This document shows positions 24,935-34,054 of a stretch of DNA of 64,000 nt, piece by piece. Location: the NCBI GenBank assembly GCA_902812455.1, contig CADDZH010000006.1:1-64000 (forward strand), read 5' to 3'. Under the pieces are notes generated by a model that saw only the letters and a program-made list of their open reading frames with translations, ran no database searches and had not been told where the DNA came from. The translations under genes and the position numbers were made by a program. The stretch comes from Chloroflexota bacterium (lineage in GTDB: Bacteria > Chloroflexota > Ktedonobacteria > Ktedonobacterales > Ktedonobacteraceae). Numbering within the stretch: the stretch's first letter is position 1; the number at the start of each line of letters is the position of its first letter.

Positions 24935-26896
24935 ATGGATGATGTTATACCTGGCCCGCTACAGCACCTGCGCGCTTTGCCGCGTGGCCCCATTCCACTT
25001 GTTGATCTCTCCACAATGGTAGCCCAACTGGGACTGAGCGAACTACGCGCTATCGCCCGCGAATACGAGATCTCAACGACCGGAATAAGTAAACAGCAGC
25101 TCGCGGAAGCCATTACGGGGGCTCTCCAGCAGCCCGAAGCAGTACGAAAAGTGGCCGCAACACTGGAAAAACCGCAGCGCCAGTTGCTGGCAACTATTGT
25201 ACTGGCCGGCGGGAGCGTGACCGACGAAGACCTGCGCGGCCTGTACGAGCGATTCTCCTTTGGGCAACCCGAAAAACTACAGGATATACTCGCCGTACTC
25301 CAGAACAAAGCCTTACTTTTTCGCACAAGCCTCAATCGTTTTCCGCAGCAGCGACTTGCTCTGAGTGGCTCTTTCCTCGATACTGGCTGGCATGTTCCCT
25401 CGGAAGTCCGCGCAGTTTTACGGGTCTCAGTACCTGTTACCCATTTCAACGTACAGGAAGAAGCCGATCGAGCAATAACGATACAGCATGTAGAGCCATA
25501 CAGCTTGCTGGCAAAGCTGCTGCTGGTTGCACGCGCTTTACATGGTTATCCCTTTGAGCAGGACAGGGATGCGCGTCTTCCCGCTCAGCCATCCTCTCAT
25601 GCATCTGCTCTAGCCCGCTTGCCCGGAGCTGCTCGAGAGGATAGGGCCATTATTCCCCCGCCGGCCGATTTTCCTCCTGCATCCTTAATAGAAACATTGC
25701 AGGCTGCTGTTCCACATTCGCCCGCATTCTTGCGCTACGCGTTTCACTTGCTACGACTAGCCGATATTCTACATAGAGATGATACCGGGTCACCATACTT
25801 GCGACTCCTTCCTAATGCTGCTCGCTTACTGATAGGGCCTGGATACAGAGAAGTGGCTCGCGATCTGTTTGAACTCTGGCTCACACAACCAGGCTATGAC
25901 GAATTGTTTGAGCTGCAAGAAGAAGGATTGCGCCTGCAATGCTACAGCACGCCGCTCAATCATCCCGTCCTGCGTAGCGGCGAACTGGAGATGGAAAATG
26001 CTGAGGCCCGGCAAGCGATTGTGGCGCTTGTGGCTCAGGCCCCGCTCAATCAGTGGATAAGTTTTCCCGCGTTCGCACGTTTTATCTACCGGCTGAACCC
26101 TTTATTTTTACAGAAACGGCAACGGCTATTTCCATCGCCACACTGGTGGATTGAACAGGAAGAGGGGCGCCCCTTGCAGCCTATGCAGGTGCAGGATTGG
26201 ATGCGCGCTGAAGGTCACTACCTTGCACGCATGATACGCGGCCCGCTGCACTGGTGGGGCATTACCAACCTGGCCGTTTCCAAAGAGGGGCGCTTGCTGG
26301 CCTTCTGCCTTACTCCAATGGCCGGTCTTCTATTGAACGGGTTAGAGCCGGATGAGCTGGATGATATGCATGATTATCAGGACACGTTACCCCTTCTAGA
26401 AGTGGAAGAAACGGGCGGCTTGCTCCTCGCATCTAGCCCAGGCGCGTGGCCAATGATCGAACTGATCGAAGATTTCGCAGAAGCAGCCGGCGTGCGCCGG
26501 GGTCGCCTTCACTATCGCCTGACCCCTAAAGCGCTTGCCGGTGCTCTAGGCCGGGGACTGCATCCAGCGTTGTTACTGCAACAACTCCGGGTTATTGCAG
26601 AAAACTTGCAGGATAAAGGCTCCCTGGCACAGGTGCTGGCCCAGATCGAGCGCTGGGCCGCCAGTTATGGCCGCGTAAGGATTTATACAGGGGCCTCGAT
26701 GCTGGAGGTAGCAGATCCCTCAGTGATGCGCGAACTGGCGCTTACGACTTCGGTTGAACAATACATCGTCCAGCCTATTTCTCCAACGTTGACGATTCTG
26801 AAAAAACAGGGAGTGGAGCGCGTCACCGAAGAACTCAAGCGACGGGGCCAGATTCCTTTGCTGCATGAAGAGGTATATTATCATGGAACAGAGTGA
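24935..26896 (+). CDS. Helicase-associated (XPB/Ssl2-like C-terminal) domain protein, first of a pair
   Basis: A 653-residue protein. Its C-terminal third contains EQYIVQPISPTLTILKKQGVERVTEELKRRG, the Helicase_C_3 type of block seen in actinobacterial and Chloroflexi XPB-like proteins, but no Walker A or DEAD box is present. The N-terminal part is helical (VDLSTMVAQLGLSELRAIAREY, SAP-like or winged-helix style). The function is unknown, probably DNA-related. ATG 24935 is preferred over the upstream frame start. It overlaps the next gene by 14 bases, with the partner being a likely paralogue. Confidence 0.75.
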   Translation: MDDVIPGPLQHLRALPRGPIPLVDLSTMVAQLGLSELRAIAREYEISTTGISKQQLAEAITGALQQPEAVRKVAATLEKPQRQLLATIVLAGGSVTDEDLRGLYERFSFGQPEKLQDILAVLQNKALLFRTSLNRFPQQRLALSGSFLDTGWHVPSEVRAVLRVSVPVTHFNVQEEADRAITIQHVEPYSLLAKLLLVARALHGYPFEQDRDARLPAQPSSHASALARLPGAAREDRAIIPPPADFPPASLIETLQAAVPHSPAFLRYAFHLLRLADILHRDDTGSPYLRLLPNAARLLIGPGYREVARDLFELWLTQPGYDELFELQEEGLRLQCYSTPLNHPVLRSGELEMENAEARQAIVALVAQAPLNQWISFPAFARFIYRLNPLFLQKRQRLFPSPHWWIEQEEGRPLQPMQVQDWMRAEGHYLARMIRGPLHWWGITNLAVSKEGRLLAFCLTPMAGLLLNGLEPDELDDMHDYQDTLPLLEVEETGGLLLASSPGAWPMIELIEDFAEAAGVRRGRLHYRLTPKALAGALGRGLHPALLLQQLRVIAENLQDKGSLAQVLAQIERWAASYGRVRIYTGASMLEVADPSVMRELALTTSVEQYIVQPISPTLTILKKQGVERVTEELKRRGQIPLLHEEVYYHGTE

Positions 26897-29249
26897 TCTT
26901 GACCTGCTACAAACTGTGCCGCCCTATCACTTGCAGTCGCTTGTCCGATCCCGGCACTTGCCGCTTCCCTCCAGGGGACAGAACCTGAACACTGTTTCTA
27001 CAGCGACTGCTTCAACCATGAGCGAGATTGCTCAATATCTCTTCGCTTCTTCTAATATTACTGAGGCCATTCACAGCCTCAATGATGGAGAGATGCTAAT
27101 CTTACGAGAGCTGGCTGCCTGTGGCGGTCGCGCCAACAGCCGTGACCTGGCCTTATATCTCATGAAAAGCGGCAAGCTCAACTCCTCAAAAGGATTGGAA
27201 TCTCTCCCGTTGAGCGATCGGAGCAGTGGACTTTATCCAGTAGCTCACCCGCACGGCGCTTTTGAACAGGCCCTGCATCACCTGCTCCTGCTAGGCCTGC
27301 TCTTCTGGGGGAAGCAAACGAATTTTGCTGGCCGCGACTATACCAATGGCGTCTACGATGGAGTGCTGATTGTGCCGCAAGCTGTGAGAGAGGTTGTCCA
27401 GGAGATAGTTAGCCAGGAGGGCCAGCAAAAAGAAGAGCAGCAGCCTGTACACATCACTATTGAGGATATAGAAGAGGGTATGTGCACCTTCCAGCGCACT
27501 CTCTACCTGTACTGGTCGCATGTGGCCTCGCTGCGTGAAGGACTGCAACTGGTGAGCAGTGGGCTACTCTCTCGCTCTACTCTTCGTCAAGTCATGGAAC
27601 TCCTTAACCCACCTGTGCGGTCAGAGCAGGCACGCACAGAGCAAGATGTACCTCGCCTGCTCTTTATACGCCTGCTTCTCACGCAGTTGGGACTTTTACA
27701 AGAACGAGATCACACTCTGCGTGCAGTTCCTGCGGAGGATTTTTTCGCGCTGTCTCTCTTAGAAAGGGTTCGTCGCTGTTTCCAGGCCTGGCTGGGGACC
27801 CCATTCTGGAATGAGCTGGCCTATTTGCCGGACGTGGTTGTGCGTCCCGGGCCTGCTCCCCTTGAACCCGCTCACGAGGAAGCCGTGCGAGCACGCCAGA
27901 TGGTAATGGAGCGATTGCTGCATGAACAGCCCGGAAGCTGGCAGGATATATCTACGTTCATTGCTCGTAGCAAGTTATATGTGCCCTACCTGCTCTTCCC
28001 ACGCAGTTACGGCTCGCGTGCCGATCGCTATTCTATAGGAAGTAATCCATACGGCTGGGATTTTCGCTTGCGGCACGGCTGGTTGACCCATCGCGAAGGC
28101 TGGCATTTCGTGGAAGGCGGCTTTATTCGCTCAATCATATCCGGCCCGCTACACTGGCTCGGCCTCACAGAGATCGATAAAGAGCATAGTCCAAGCACAT
28201 TTCGCCTATCACAGCATATTTCTGCCATCGCCGGTGATGCTTCTCCAGTCATCGAAGAGGCAACATGGGGGAGACTCATTGTGCAACCGAACTTTGAGCT
28301 GGTAGCCCTGGCGCCCGTCTCTGAAGGCCTGTTAGTGAAGCTCGACCGCTTTGCCGAGCGCATACGCCTGGAGCACATTGCCCAGTACCGCCTGACCAGA
28401 GCCAGCATCACTCGTGCTATCCAGGCGGGGTTCTATACCGATTCTATCTTGCAAGTGCTGCGGGAAGCCGCGGGAGAAGGAGCAGAACTGCCGCAGAACG
28501 TGCAGTATTCGCTGGTTGAGTGGGAACGGCAGGCCCGCCGTATCGAAATGTGGCAAGATGTAACCTTGCTGGAGGTGGACGATGCTGCGCTGCTGGATAC
28601 ACTCTTCTCAGAGGAAGAGACTCGCTCAATGCTTGGGCGCCGCCTCTCCCCGGTATTGGCAGAAGTTCTTCCCCAGCATCTACCAGGGCTAGAAGGAGCC
28701 TTATGGAAGCGCAATTACTTGCCAGCACTCGCAGCAGCACCTGCTCACGATGGGCTAGCAGAAGCGGGGCGCTTGCCGGAGCGCCCACCTCAATGGAAAC
28801 TCTGTGATGATGGCCTGCTACAACCCCTCTATGCGGTGACCGATCTGTACTTGGCGGCAGAAATTGGACGTATCAGTGTATATGACGAGGCAACAGGATG
28901 GCGTAAAATAACGCCGGCAAGCATCCAGCAAGCTTGCCAGGCGGGCATCTCATTGTCATCCATTACACAGTTCCTGCAACAATATTGCGAAGGGGGCGTG
29001 CCAACCTCATTTCTCATTCGCCTCAAACTCTGGGGCGGTGGCTACGGTGCGCAGGCTTCTGTGCATGTCGAGCAAGCTCCCATACTCTATCTTTCAGAGC
29101 AGGTCCTGCAAGATATACGGGCCGACAAAGAAATACAGGCCCTGCTCGGAGACGAAGTCCCTTCAGAGGGCCGGCTGGTGCGCGTACCTCCAGAACACCT
29201 GGAACGGGTGATCTTCCTGCTCCAGGAACGAGGATTTATGGTCGATTAG
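26883..29249 (+). CDS. Helicase-associated domain protein, second of a pair
   Basis: A 788-residue protein with the same kind of block: RLIVQPNFELVALAPVSEGLLVKLDRFAERI, then LTRASITRAIQAGF and the Trp-rich VEWERQARRIEMW. The N-terminus is helical (LQTVPPYHLQSLVRSRHL). No ATPase motif is seen. ATG 26883 overlaps the previous stop by 14 bases, so the two are probably made together in fixed ratio. Membership in Helicase_C_3 is by pattern only; a recombination or repair role is plausible but not shown. Confidence 0.75.
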   Translation: MEQSDLDLLQTVPPYHLQSLVRSRHLPLPSRGQNLNTVSTATASTMSEIAQYLFASSNITEAIHSLNDGEMLILRELAACGGRANSRDLALYLMKSGKLNSSKGLESLPLSDRSSGLYPVAHPHGAFEQALHHLLLLGLLFWGKQTNFAGRDYTNGVYDGVLIVPQAVREVVQEIVSQEGQQKEEQQPVHITIEDIEEGMCTFQRTLYLYWSHVASLREGLQLVSSGLLSRSTLRQVMELLNPPVRSEQARTEQDVPRLLFIRLLLTQLGLLQERDHTLRAVPAEDFFALSLLERVRRCFQAWLGTPFWNELAYLPDVVVRPGPAPLEPAHEEAVRARQMVMERLLHEQPGSWQDISTFIARSKLYVPYLLFPRSYGSRADRYSIGSNPYGWDFRLRHGWLTHREGWHFVEGGFIRSIISGPLHWLGLTEIDKEHSPSTFRLSQHISAIAGDASPVIEEATWGRLIVQPNFELVALAPVSEGLLVKLDRFAERIRLEHIAQYRLTRASITRAIQAGFYTDSILQVLREAAGEGAELPQNVQYSLVEWERQARRIEMWQDVTLLEVDDAALLDTLFSEEETRSMLGRRLSPVLAEVLPQHLPGLEGALWKRNYLPALAAAPAHDGLAEAGRLPERPPQWKLCDDGLLQPLYAVTDLYLAAEIGRISVYDEATGWRKITPASIQQACQAGISLSSITQFLQQYCEGGVPTSFLIRLKLWGGGYGAQASVHVEQAPILYLSEQVLQDIRADKEIQALLGDEVPSEGRLVRVPPEHLERVIFLLQERGFMVD

Positions 29250-29272
29250 TCCCGAAAATCCGAAAAATATTG

Positions 29273-29301
29273 TTGACAAACGCCTTCAAATGTGCTATCT
29301 T
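29273..29301 (+). promoter_or_regulatory. Promoter of the tRNA genes
   Basis: TTGACA at 29273-29278, exactly 17 bases, TATCTT at 29296-29301, about 33 bases before tRNA-Gly. Confidence 0.75.
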
Positions 29302-29334
29302 AGTCATTGCTAATGAGAACGCACTGGCGTTTTT

Positions 29335-29406
29335 GCGGGAGTGGCTCAGTGGTAGAGCATCTCCTTGCCAAGGAGAAAGTCGCGGGTTCGATTCCCGTCT
29401 CCCGCT
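29335..29406 (+). tRNA. tRNA-Gly (anticodon GCC)
   Basis: Acceptor GCGGGAG pairs with CTCCCGC. D-arm GGCTCAGTGGTAGAGC is canonical. The anticodon stem TCTCC/GGAGA surrounds the loop TTGCCAA with anticodon GCC. The T-arm is CGGGTTCGATTCCCG. The genomic 3' end does not carry a full CCA. Confidence 0.97.
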
Positions 29407-29425
29407 CCCTTTCCTGAGATATTGC

Positions 29426-29496
29426 GGCGACGTAGCCAAGTGGTAAGGCACGGCTCTGCAAAAGCTGCACCAGCGGTTCGAATCCGCTCGTCGCCT
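29426..29496 (+). tRNA. tRNA-Cys (anticodon GCA)
   Basis: Acceptor GGCGACG pairs with CGTCGCC. Loop CTGCAAA carries anticodon GCA. The T-arm is AGCGGTTCGAATCCGCT. It lies 19 bases after tRNA-Gly and probably shares its promoter. Confidence 0.97.
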
Positions 29497-29552
29497 CCCA
29501 ATGCTCTCTACTTGCTCTAATTCGATCGGCTCGCTCGATCAGGACACCATCC

Positions 29553-30368
29553 ATGCGGCAGCAACATAGTTACCCCATTGAAGCTATCATCCTCAAACGC
29601 ACTGATCTGGGCGAGGCTGATCGTATTTTGACCCTCTTCACCCCTGGCAAAGGCAAATTTCATGCTGTCGCCAAAGGCATACGGCGTCCCATTAGCAAAA
29701 AAGCAGGCCACCTGGAGCTACTCAGCCACAGCCAGCTCCAGCTCGCCCTGGGTCGCAATCTCGATATCATCACGCAGGCCGAAATTCGCGAAAACTTTCT
29801 TAACCTGCGCACACAACTCTGGCATATGACCTGCGGTCTCTACCTTGCCGAACTGGTTGATCGCTTTATCGAGGATCATAGCCCGCATCCCGCTGTCTAC
29901 AACCTCATGCTCCAGATGCTGCGCAGCCTGGAAGCGGACGCGGTAGACATACAGCAGCGCAAAGCAAAGGGTAATCTTATTCTGGCAGGCCAGGAACTGA
30001 CGCGCAGCAACCTCCTGCTGCGCTACTTCGAGATCCACCTGCTCTCTCACATCGGCTATGAGCCTGCCTTTCGCAATTGCGCCCATTGCGCCAGTGAACT
30101 GAAACCTGAAGAGAATGGATTTGCTGCCTCTTTAGGAGGCGCGCTCTGCCCTCAATGCTCTCGCTTATGGACTCGCCCGCTCTCGATGAACGCGCTCAAA
30201 GTCCTGCGGCTACTCCAGCGTAGCGCCTGGAACGACGTACCCCGCCTGCGCTTAGATGCCTCTATACAGGCGGAAATGGAGGCAGTGATGCATGGCCTCA
30301 TACGCTTTCACCTGGAACGCGATATGAAATCCTGGAGCTTCCTGGACATGCTGAAGCTGCGGGCCTGA
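29553..30368 (+). CDS. recO: DNA repair protein RecO
   Basis: A 271-residue mediator of RecFOR single-strand gap repair. The N-terminal OB fold shows YPIEAIILKRTDLGEADRIL and FHAVAKGIRRPISK. The zinc-binding region is CAHC...CPQC (residues about 187-217). Lengths and order match the family. The ribosome site (AGGAC) is weak. Located directly downstream of two tRNA genes. Confidence 0.94.
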   Translation: MRQQHSYPIEAIILKRTDLGEADRILTLFTPGKGKFHAVAKGIRRPISKKAGHLELLSHSQLQLALGRNLDIITQAEIRENFLNLRTQLWHMTCGLYLAELVDRFIEDHSPHPAVYNLMLQMLRSLEADAVDIQQRKAKGNLILAGQELTRSNLLLRYFEIHLLSHIGYEPAFRNCAHCASELKPEENGFAASLGGALCPQCSRLWTRPLSMNALKVLRLLQRSAWNDVPRLRLDASIQAEMEAVMHGLIRFHLERDMKSWSFLDMLKLRA

Positions 30369-30450
30369 ATCCTTGATGGTCGCCCGTCCATTTGGTGTGA
30401 TATACTCTACTTTAACATCGCTGTTACAACCATCGCTCGCGGAGGTATGT

Positions 30451-31869
30451 ATGAGTGAGGCTGCCCCATCCACTAATGCCGGGCTAAGGAGCCTTGGGCA
30501 AAGCGCCAGCAAGTACGCACCCTATGTCTTCTGGGTCATGTTTTTCATCAACCTGCTCAACTACATGGATCGCTACGTCTTCACCGGAGCCGCCAATACT
30601 GTGGCGACGGAGCTTGGGCTGAGCATCGACCAGGTTGGATTTATCGCCTCGGCTTTCCTGATCGTCTACACACTTGGCACCCTGCCGCTCGGCGTGTGGG
30701 CAGACCGTTCCAAACGGAAGAACATCATCGCGCTGTGTGTTACTATCTGGAGCCTGGCAACTATATTTACTGCCCTGGCCAATAGCTTTATTGCTCTTTT
30801 TCTCTCGCGCATGGTTCTCGGTATTGGAGAAGCCGGCTACTACCCTGCCGGCACCGCCCTGCTCAGCGACTACTATAGTCGTAAAAAGCGAGCACAGGTT
30901 ATGAGCCGCTGGACAGCAGGCTCACTTATCGGCCTGATGATCGGCTTTATTGTTGGTGGCGTAGTTGCAGGCCTGGGATACGGCAAGTGGCGGCTCGGCT
31001 TCGTCTTCACGGGCATCCCCGGCCTCTTGCTCGCTTTTCTCGCCTGGAAAGTGCGCGAACCCCGGCGCAATCAAGCCGACGAGGAGGCCCTGGAGCTTGA
31101 GCCTTCCCCACTCGCCGGAGAAGTTGAAGTGCTTGATTCATCGCATATGGCCGCTGTACCCAAGAATGTGGTGAAGCAATTTGGTACCCTGCTGCGCATC
31201 AAAACCCTTGTTGTCTTGATTATCATGCAGGTCTTTGCCTACTTCGCCCTGGGAGCGGGTGTCACCTTCCTGCCCATCTACCTCCAGCAGAAAGACACGC
31301 TTGGCCTCACTCCGGGTCTGGCCAGTATTCTCTCCGGAGGAGTGGTTGTCGTCGCCGGCATTGCCGGTGTCTTACTTGGCGGCTACACGTCAGATCTCCT
31401 CAATCGCCGCTATCCAGGCGCCCGCGTGCTCATCTCTGGTATTGGCTTCTTGCTCAGCGCGCCCGCCCTTGCCCTGGTTGTCACCATCCACAACGAGGCT
31501 ATCTTCATTGTGTGCTTCTTTATCACGGTGATGCTGCTCAACGTGTACAGTGGGCCGAGCACGGCTGCCATCCAGGATGTCGTGCCATCGGTGCTTCGCG
31601 CCTCGGCAGTCGCTATTACGCTGCTGATCGCGCACCTGCTCGGTGACGCCTTCTCCCCATCACTCATAGGAGTATTAGCTGCAATTTTTGATCCCACTCA
31701 TGGGCAGCACTTCGCACACCATGTCGCCGGGCACGACCTGAGCCTGGCTTTCCTGGTTACCTGCGTCCCCGTGCTCATACTGGCAGGCCTCGCCGGTATC
31801 TTCGGCTCACGCTGGATGAAAGTCGACCTGCAAGCGGCCGAGCAGGCTGATCGATTAGCGAAGGGATAG
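30451..31869 (+). CDS. MFS transporter (spinster-like)
   Basis: A 472-residue permease with about 12 membrane segments. The first, YVFWVMFFINLLNYMDRYVF, contains the NYMDR motif typical of spinster-like/hexuronate-type MFS. The loops ADRSKRKN and LSDYYSRKKRAQ are typical. The central loop is acidic (QADEEALELEPS). The substrate is unknown. ATG 30451 has GGAGG close upstream. The frame extends to 30373 without support. Starts 82 bases after recO. Confidence 0.9.
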   Translation: MSEAAPSTNAGLRSLGQSASKYAPYVFWVMFFINLLNYMDRYVFTGAANTVATELGLSIDQVGFIASAFLIVYTLGTLPLGVWADRSKRKNIIALCVTIWSLATIFTALANSFIALFLSRMVLGIGEAGYYPAGTALLSDYYSRKKRAQVMSRWTAGSLIGLMIGFIVGGVVAGLGYGKWRLGFVFTGIPGLLLAFLAWKVREPRRNQADEEALELEPSPLAGEVEVLDSSHMAAVPKNVVKQFGTLLRIKTLVVLIIMQVFAYFALGAGVTFLPIYLQQKDTLGLTPGLASILSGGVVVVAGIAGVLLGGYTSDLLNRRYPGARVLISGIGFLLSAPALALVVTIHNEAIFIVCFFITVMLLNVYSGPSTAAIQDVVPSVLRASAVAITLLIAHLLGDAFSPSLIGVLAAIFDPTHGQHFAHHVAGHDLSLAFLVTCVPVLILAGLAGIFGSRWMKVDLQAAEQADRLAKG

Positions 31870-31882
31870 GGAGAATGGATCA

Positions 31883-31891
31883 TGTTATAAT
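31883..31891 (+). promoter_or_regulatory. Extended -10 (TGTTATAAT) before the toxin-antitoxin pair
   Basis: TG-T-TATAAT 36 bases before the antitoxin start; no matching -35 seen. Confidence 0.5.
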
Positions 31892-31926
31892 TAGGCAAGA
31901 GCGTGATAACTAAAGGAGAAGCAAAT

Positions 31927-32187
31927 ATGGCAACTACGCTTGAAGAGATTCGCAAGGTCGTTGAGCGGCTCCCACTCGATCAACAACAAAAGGTTTTGGA
32001 GTTCGCACAGGGGCTAATACAAACATATCAAACCAGTGCGTCTTTGTCTATGCCCACAACGCCTCTGCCACCAGGTACGCCTGGCTCTGCCTTGTTACAA
32101 TTACGATTCAGATCGTCACGAGAAGATGCCAGAGCAATGGAACGTGCATTAGAAGATACCGAGAGGATCGAGCCAGATGAGTACTAG
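31927..32187 (+). CDS. Antitoxin-like protein (DUF2281 style)
   Basis: An 86-residue protein with the pattern TLEEIRKVVERLPLDQQQKVLEFA at the N-terminus, typical for antitoxins partnered with PIN toxins, and a C-terminal charged helix (REDARAMERALEDTERIEPDE). AAAGGAG precedes ATG 31927. It overlaps the following PIN gene by 11 bases. Its expected job is to bind the toxin and repress its own promoter. Confidence 0.7.
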   Translation: MATTLEEIRKVVERLPLDQQQKVLEFAQGLIQTYQTSASLSMPTTPLPPGTPGSALLQLRFRSSREDARAMERALEDTERIEPDEY

Positions 32188-32570
32188 TTATCTATTGGAT
32201 TCGAGCATACTGGTGCTTTTATTGCAGCAAGATACAAAAATTAACCAAAGGCTGGCTAAGATAGCGAACGGGGCATTCTATGTATCTATTATCGCGCTAG
32301 GCGAACTCTATTACGGTGCAGAGCACTCGGGCTCTGTTGAAAACAGTCACGCAGATGTAGATGTATTAACACGCACTATGGCGGTTTTAAACGCAGATAA
32401 TGCGACAGCCAGAAAGTATGGTCTCCTTAAACACCAGCAACGAGTCAAGGGATTGATGCTGCCAGATAACGACCTCGATCGCTGCAACGGCGTTACAATA
32501 TGGTTTAACACTTATCGCAAGAGATCGCCATTTTACATGGATTACCGAACTTGCTTCTGAACAATGGTAG
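32177..32570 (+). pseudogene. VapC-like PIN-domain toxin, frameshifted
   Basis: The first 100 codons form a PIN domain: YLLDSSILVLLL (first Asp), SIIALGELYYGA (Glu) and MLPDND (third acid). After GACCTC at 32471-32476 the reading frame goes wrong and stops at 32560 with an unlike tail. The next frame, from 32478, continues the PIN end convincingly (IAATALQYGLTLIARDRHF, with the fourth acid) to TAG 32568-32570. Compared with the family, two bases (such as TG of a Trp codon) are missing near 32477. Thus the toxin is probably dead, or the base calls are wrong here. Confidence 0.8.
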
Positions 32571-32582
32571 ATAATAGGTTAT

Positions 32583-33842
32583 CTACCTGCTGGTACTAGC
32601 AGCTTCGCTCGATCCTTGTCGCTGGCGTGACTTGGCACCCCATATAGCCCCGGCGATTGCCAGCGCCATCAGAATCAGGGTAATGATCGTTGCCTGGTGC
32701 AGCAGAGACACTGCGTGATTCACCTCTAGCATGTTGCGATAGTTTGTATCAGGCACAAGCGGCAGATCAACCGAGTCACTTATTTCAACTAGCGCATCAC
32801 TACTTTCAACCGTTACATACACGCGCTGCAACTGCGGATCGGCCTCGACCCCATCCGGGCCTTGCCCTACCTGCAGCGTTCCCAGCACGCCAAAAGTCTG
32901 CCCATCAATCACTGTGATGGTCGTACCCGCATTCTGATCGTTCAGGCTGGTATCCTTATTGCCTTCATCCGCAACATAAATGCGGCCGGTTGCTGTATTA
33001 AAGGCAACGCCTTCCGGGTAAGGGCTAACGGGAACGCGGGCGATGACCTTATTCGCATTACCATCGATCACATCGAGTTCTTGCCCTAGTGAGCAGACGG
33101 CATAGACACGCCCTGTCGCCTCATCTACACGCAATGGCTGTAAGGGATCAGCCGCCACCGGGATGGTAGCCAGGATACGCCCATGATCTTCGTCATAAAC
33201 CGTAATTGTATTTGCGTTGCTATCTCCCACATAGAGCCTTCCCAGGCGGTTATTGATACCCAGCGCTGCTGGATGTGGGTCAATAAGCAGGGTTGATGAT
33301 CTCGCACTGAGCTGGCCTGCCGGAGAAGTAGCAAGCGTAAAAACCTCGATGATGCCTCTCTCGCTGCTCGCAACATACACGCGCCCGCGCTTCGTATCGA
33401 TGACCAGTCCCTCATCGCCAACCGCTGTATTCACACTATACAATGTCTTGCCGCTGGCCCCATCCAGGATAGCCAGCAATCCTTTTCCACCCCCATACAG
33501 CAGGCTACTCACAAAGACACGATGGGTTTGGCTATCCACCTCTACGTCGGTGACCGTGTCTCCTACCTTTGCCTGCCAGCGCACGCTGCCCTTAACAGGA
33601 TCGAAGCCGACCACAAGACCAGGATATTCGTAGGCGATATAAACCATGTGCGTGCTTGTATCGACAGCCACTCCTTCGGGATCAGAACTGTTGCTCACGT
33701 GAAGCACTCCAATGATCGGAAAGCCACTGGCGTACACGGTATGAGGGTACAGGCTGATGAACAATAAGCCCAGCAGGAGCCCTAAAGCGATAACAATATT
33801 GGCTCGCCATGTTCTTCGGTTTACATGAAATACGGATAGCAT
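32583..33842 (-). CDS. YncE-like beta-propeller protein, membrane anchored
   Basis: A 419-residue exported protein. An N-terminal signal helix (IVIALGLLLGLLFISLY) is followed by repeats of the type DPEGVAVDTSTHMVYIAY, VDEATGRVYAVCS, FNTATGRIYVADEG, PDGVEADPQLQRVYVT, which form a 40-residue-repeat beta-propeller. A C-terminal membrane helix (TIITLILMALAIAGAIWG) and basic tail follow. It may be an adhesin-like or binding protein outside the cell. ATG 33842 is chosen for a normal signal-peptide N-terminus. An ATG at 33887 is in frame. Neither has a good ribosome site. Confidence 0.82.
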   Translation of the reverse strand: MLSVFHVNRRTWRANIVIALGLLLGLLFISLYPHTVYASGFPIIGVLHVSNSSDPEGVAVDTSTHMVYIAYEYPGLVVGFDPVKGSVRWQAKVGDTVTDVEVDSQTHRVFVSSLLYGGGKGLLAILDGASGKTLYSVNTAVGDEGLVIDTKRGRVYVASSERGIIEVFTLATSPAGQLSARSSTLLIDPHPAALGINNRLGRLYVGDSNANTITVYDEDHGRILATIPVAADPLQPLRVDEATGRVYAVCSLGQELDVIDGNANKVIARVPVSPYPEGVAFNTATGRIYVADEGNKDTSLNDQNAGTTITVIDGQTFGVLGTLQVGQGPDGVEADPQLQRVYVTVESSDALVEISDSVDLPLVPDTNYRNMLEVNHAVSLLHQATIITLILMALAIAGAIWGAKSRQRQGSSEAASTSR

Positions 33843-33901
33843 AGCTTTATTATATCTTGCAGGATGTGGTTTTGGTCGCATTCCCATTGTGACGTTATAT
33901 A

Positions 33902-33931
33902 TTGTTCAATTTTTGAAGAGTATGCTATAAT
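33902..33931 (+). promoter_or_regulatory. Distal promoter of the kinase gene
   Basis: TTGTTC 33902-33907, 18 bases, TATAAT 33926-33931 with TG extension. Confidence 0.5.
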
Positions 33932-33955
33932 GCGCTCAAAAGACCCGGAACTCTA

Positions 33956-33983
33956 TTGACAAGTGGAAATGGCCTGCTATGCT
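33956..33983 (+). promoter_or_regulatory. Proximal promoter of the kinase gene
   Basis: TTGACA 33956-33961, 16 bases, TATGCT 33978-33983 with TGC just before it. Leader to ATG 34055 about 65 bases. Confidence 0.55.
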
Positions 33984-34054
33984 AACGGGCAAGGAAATGA
34001 TATCGTAGAGTCTCAGGAATGCAGTCCAGGCAGTAAAAAAGCGGTGAATGAGAT

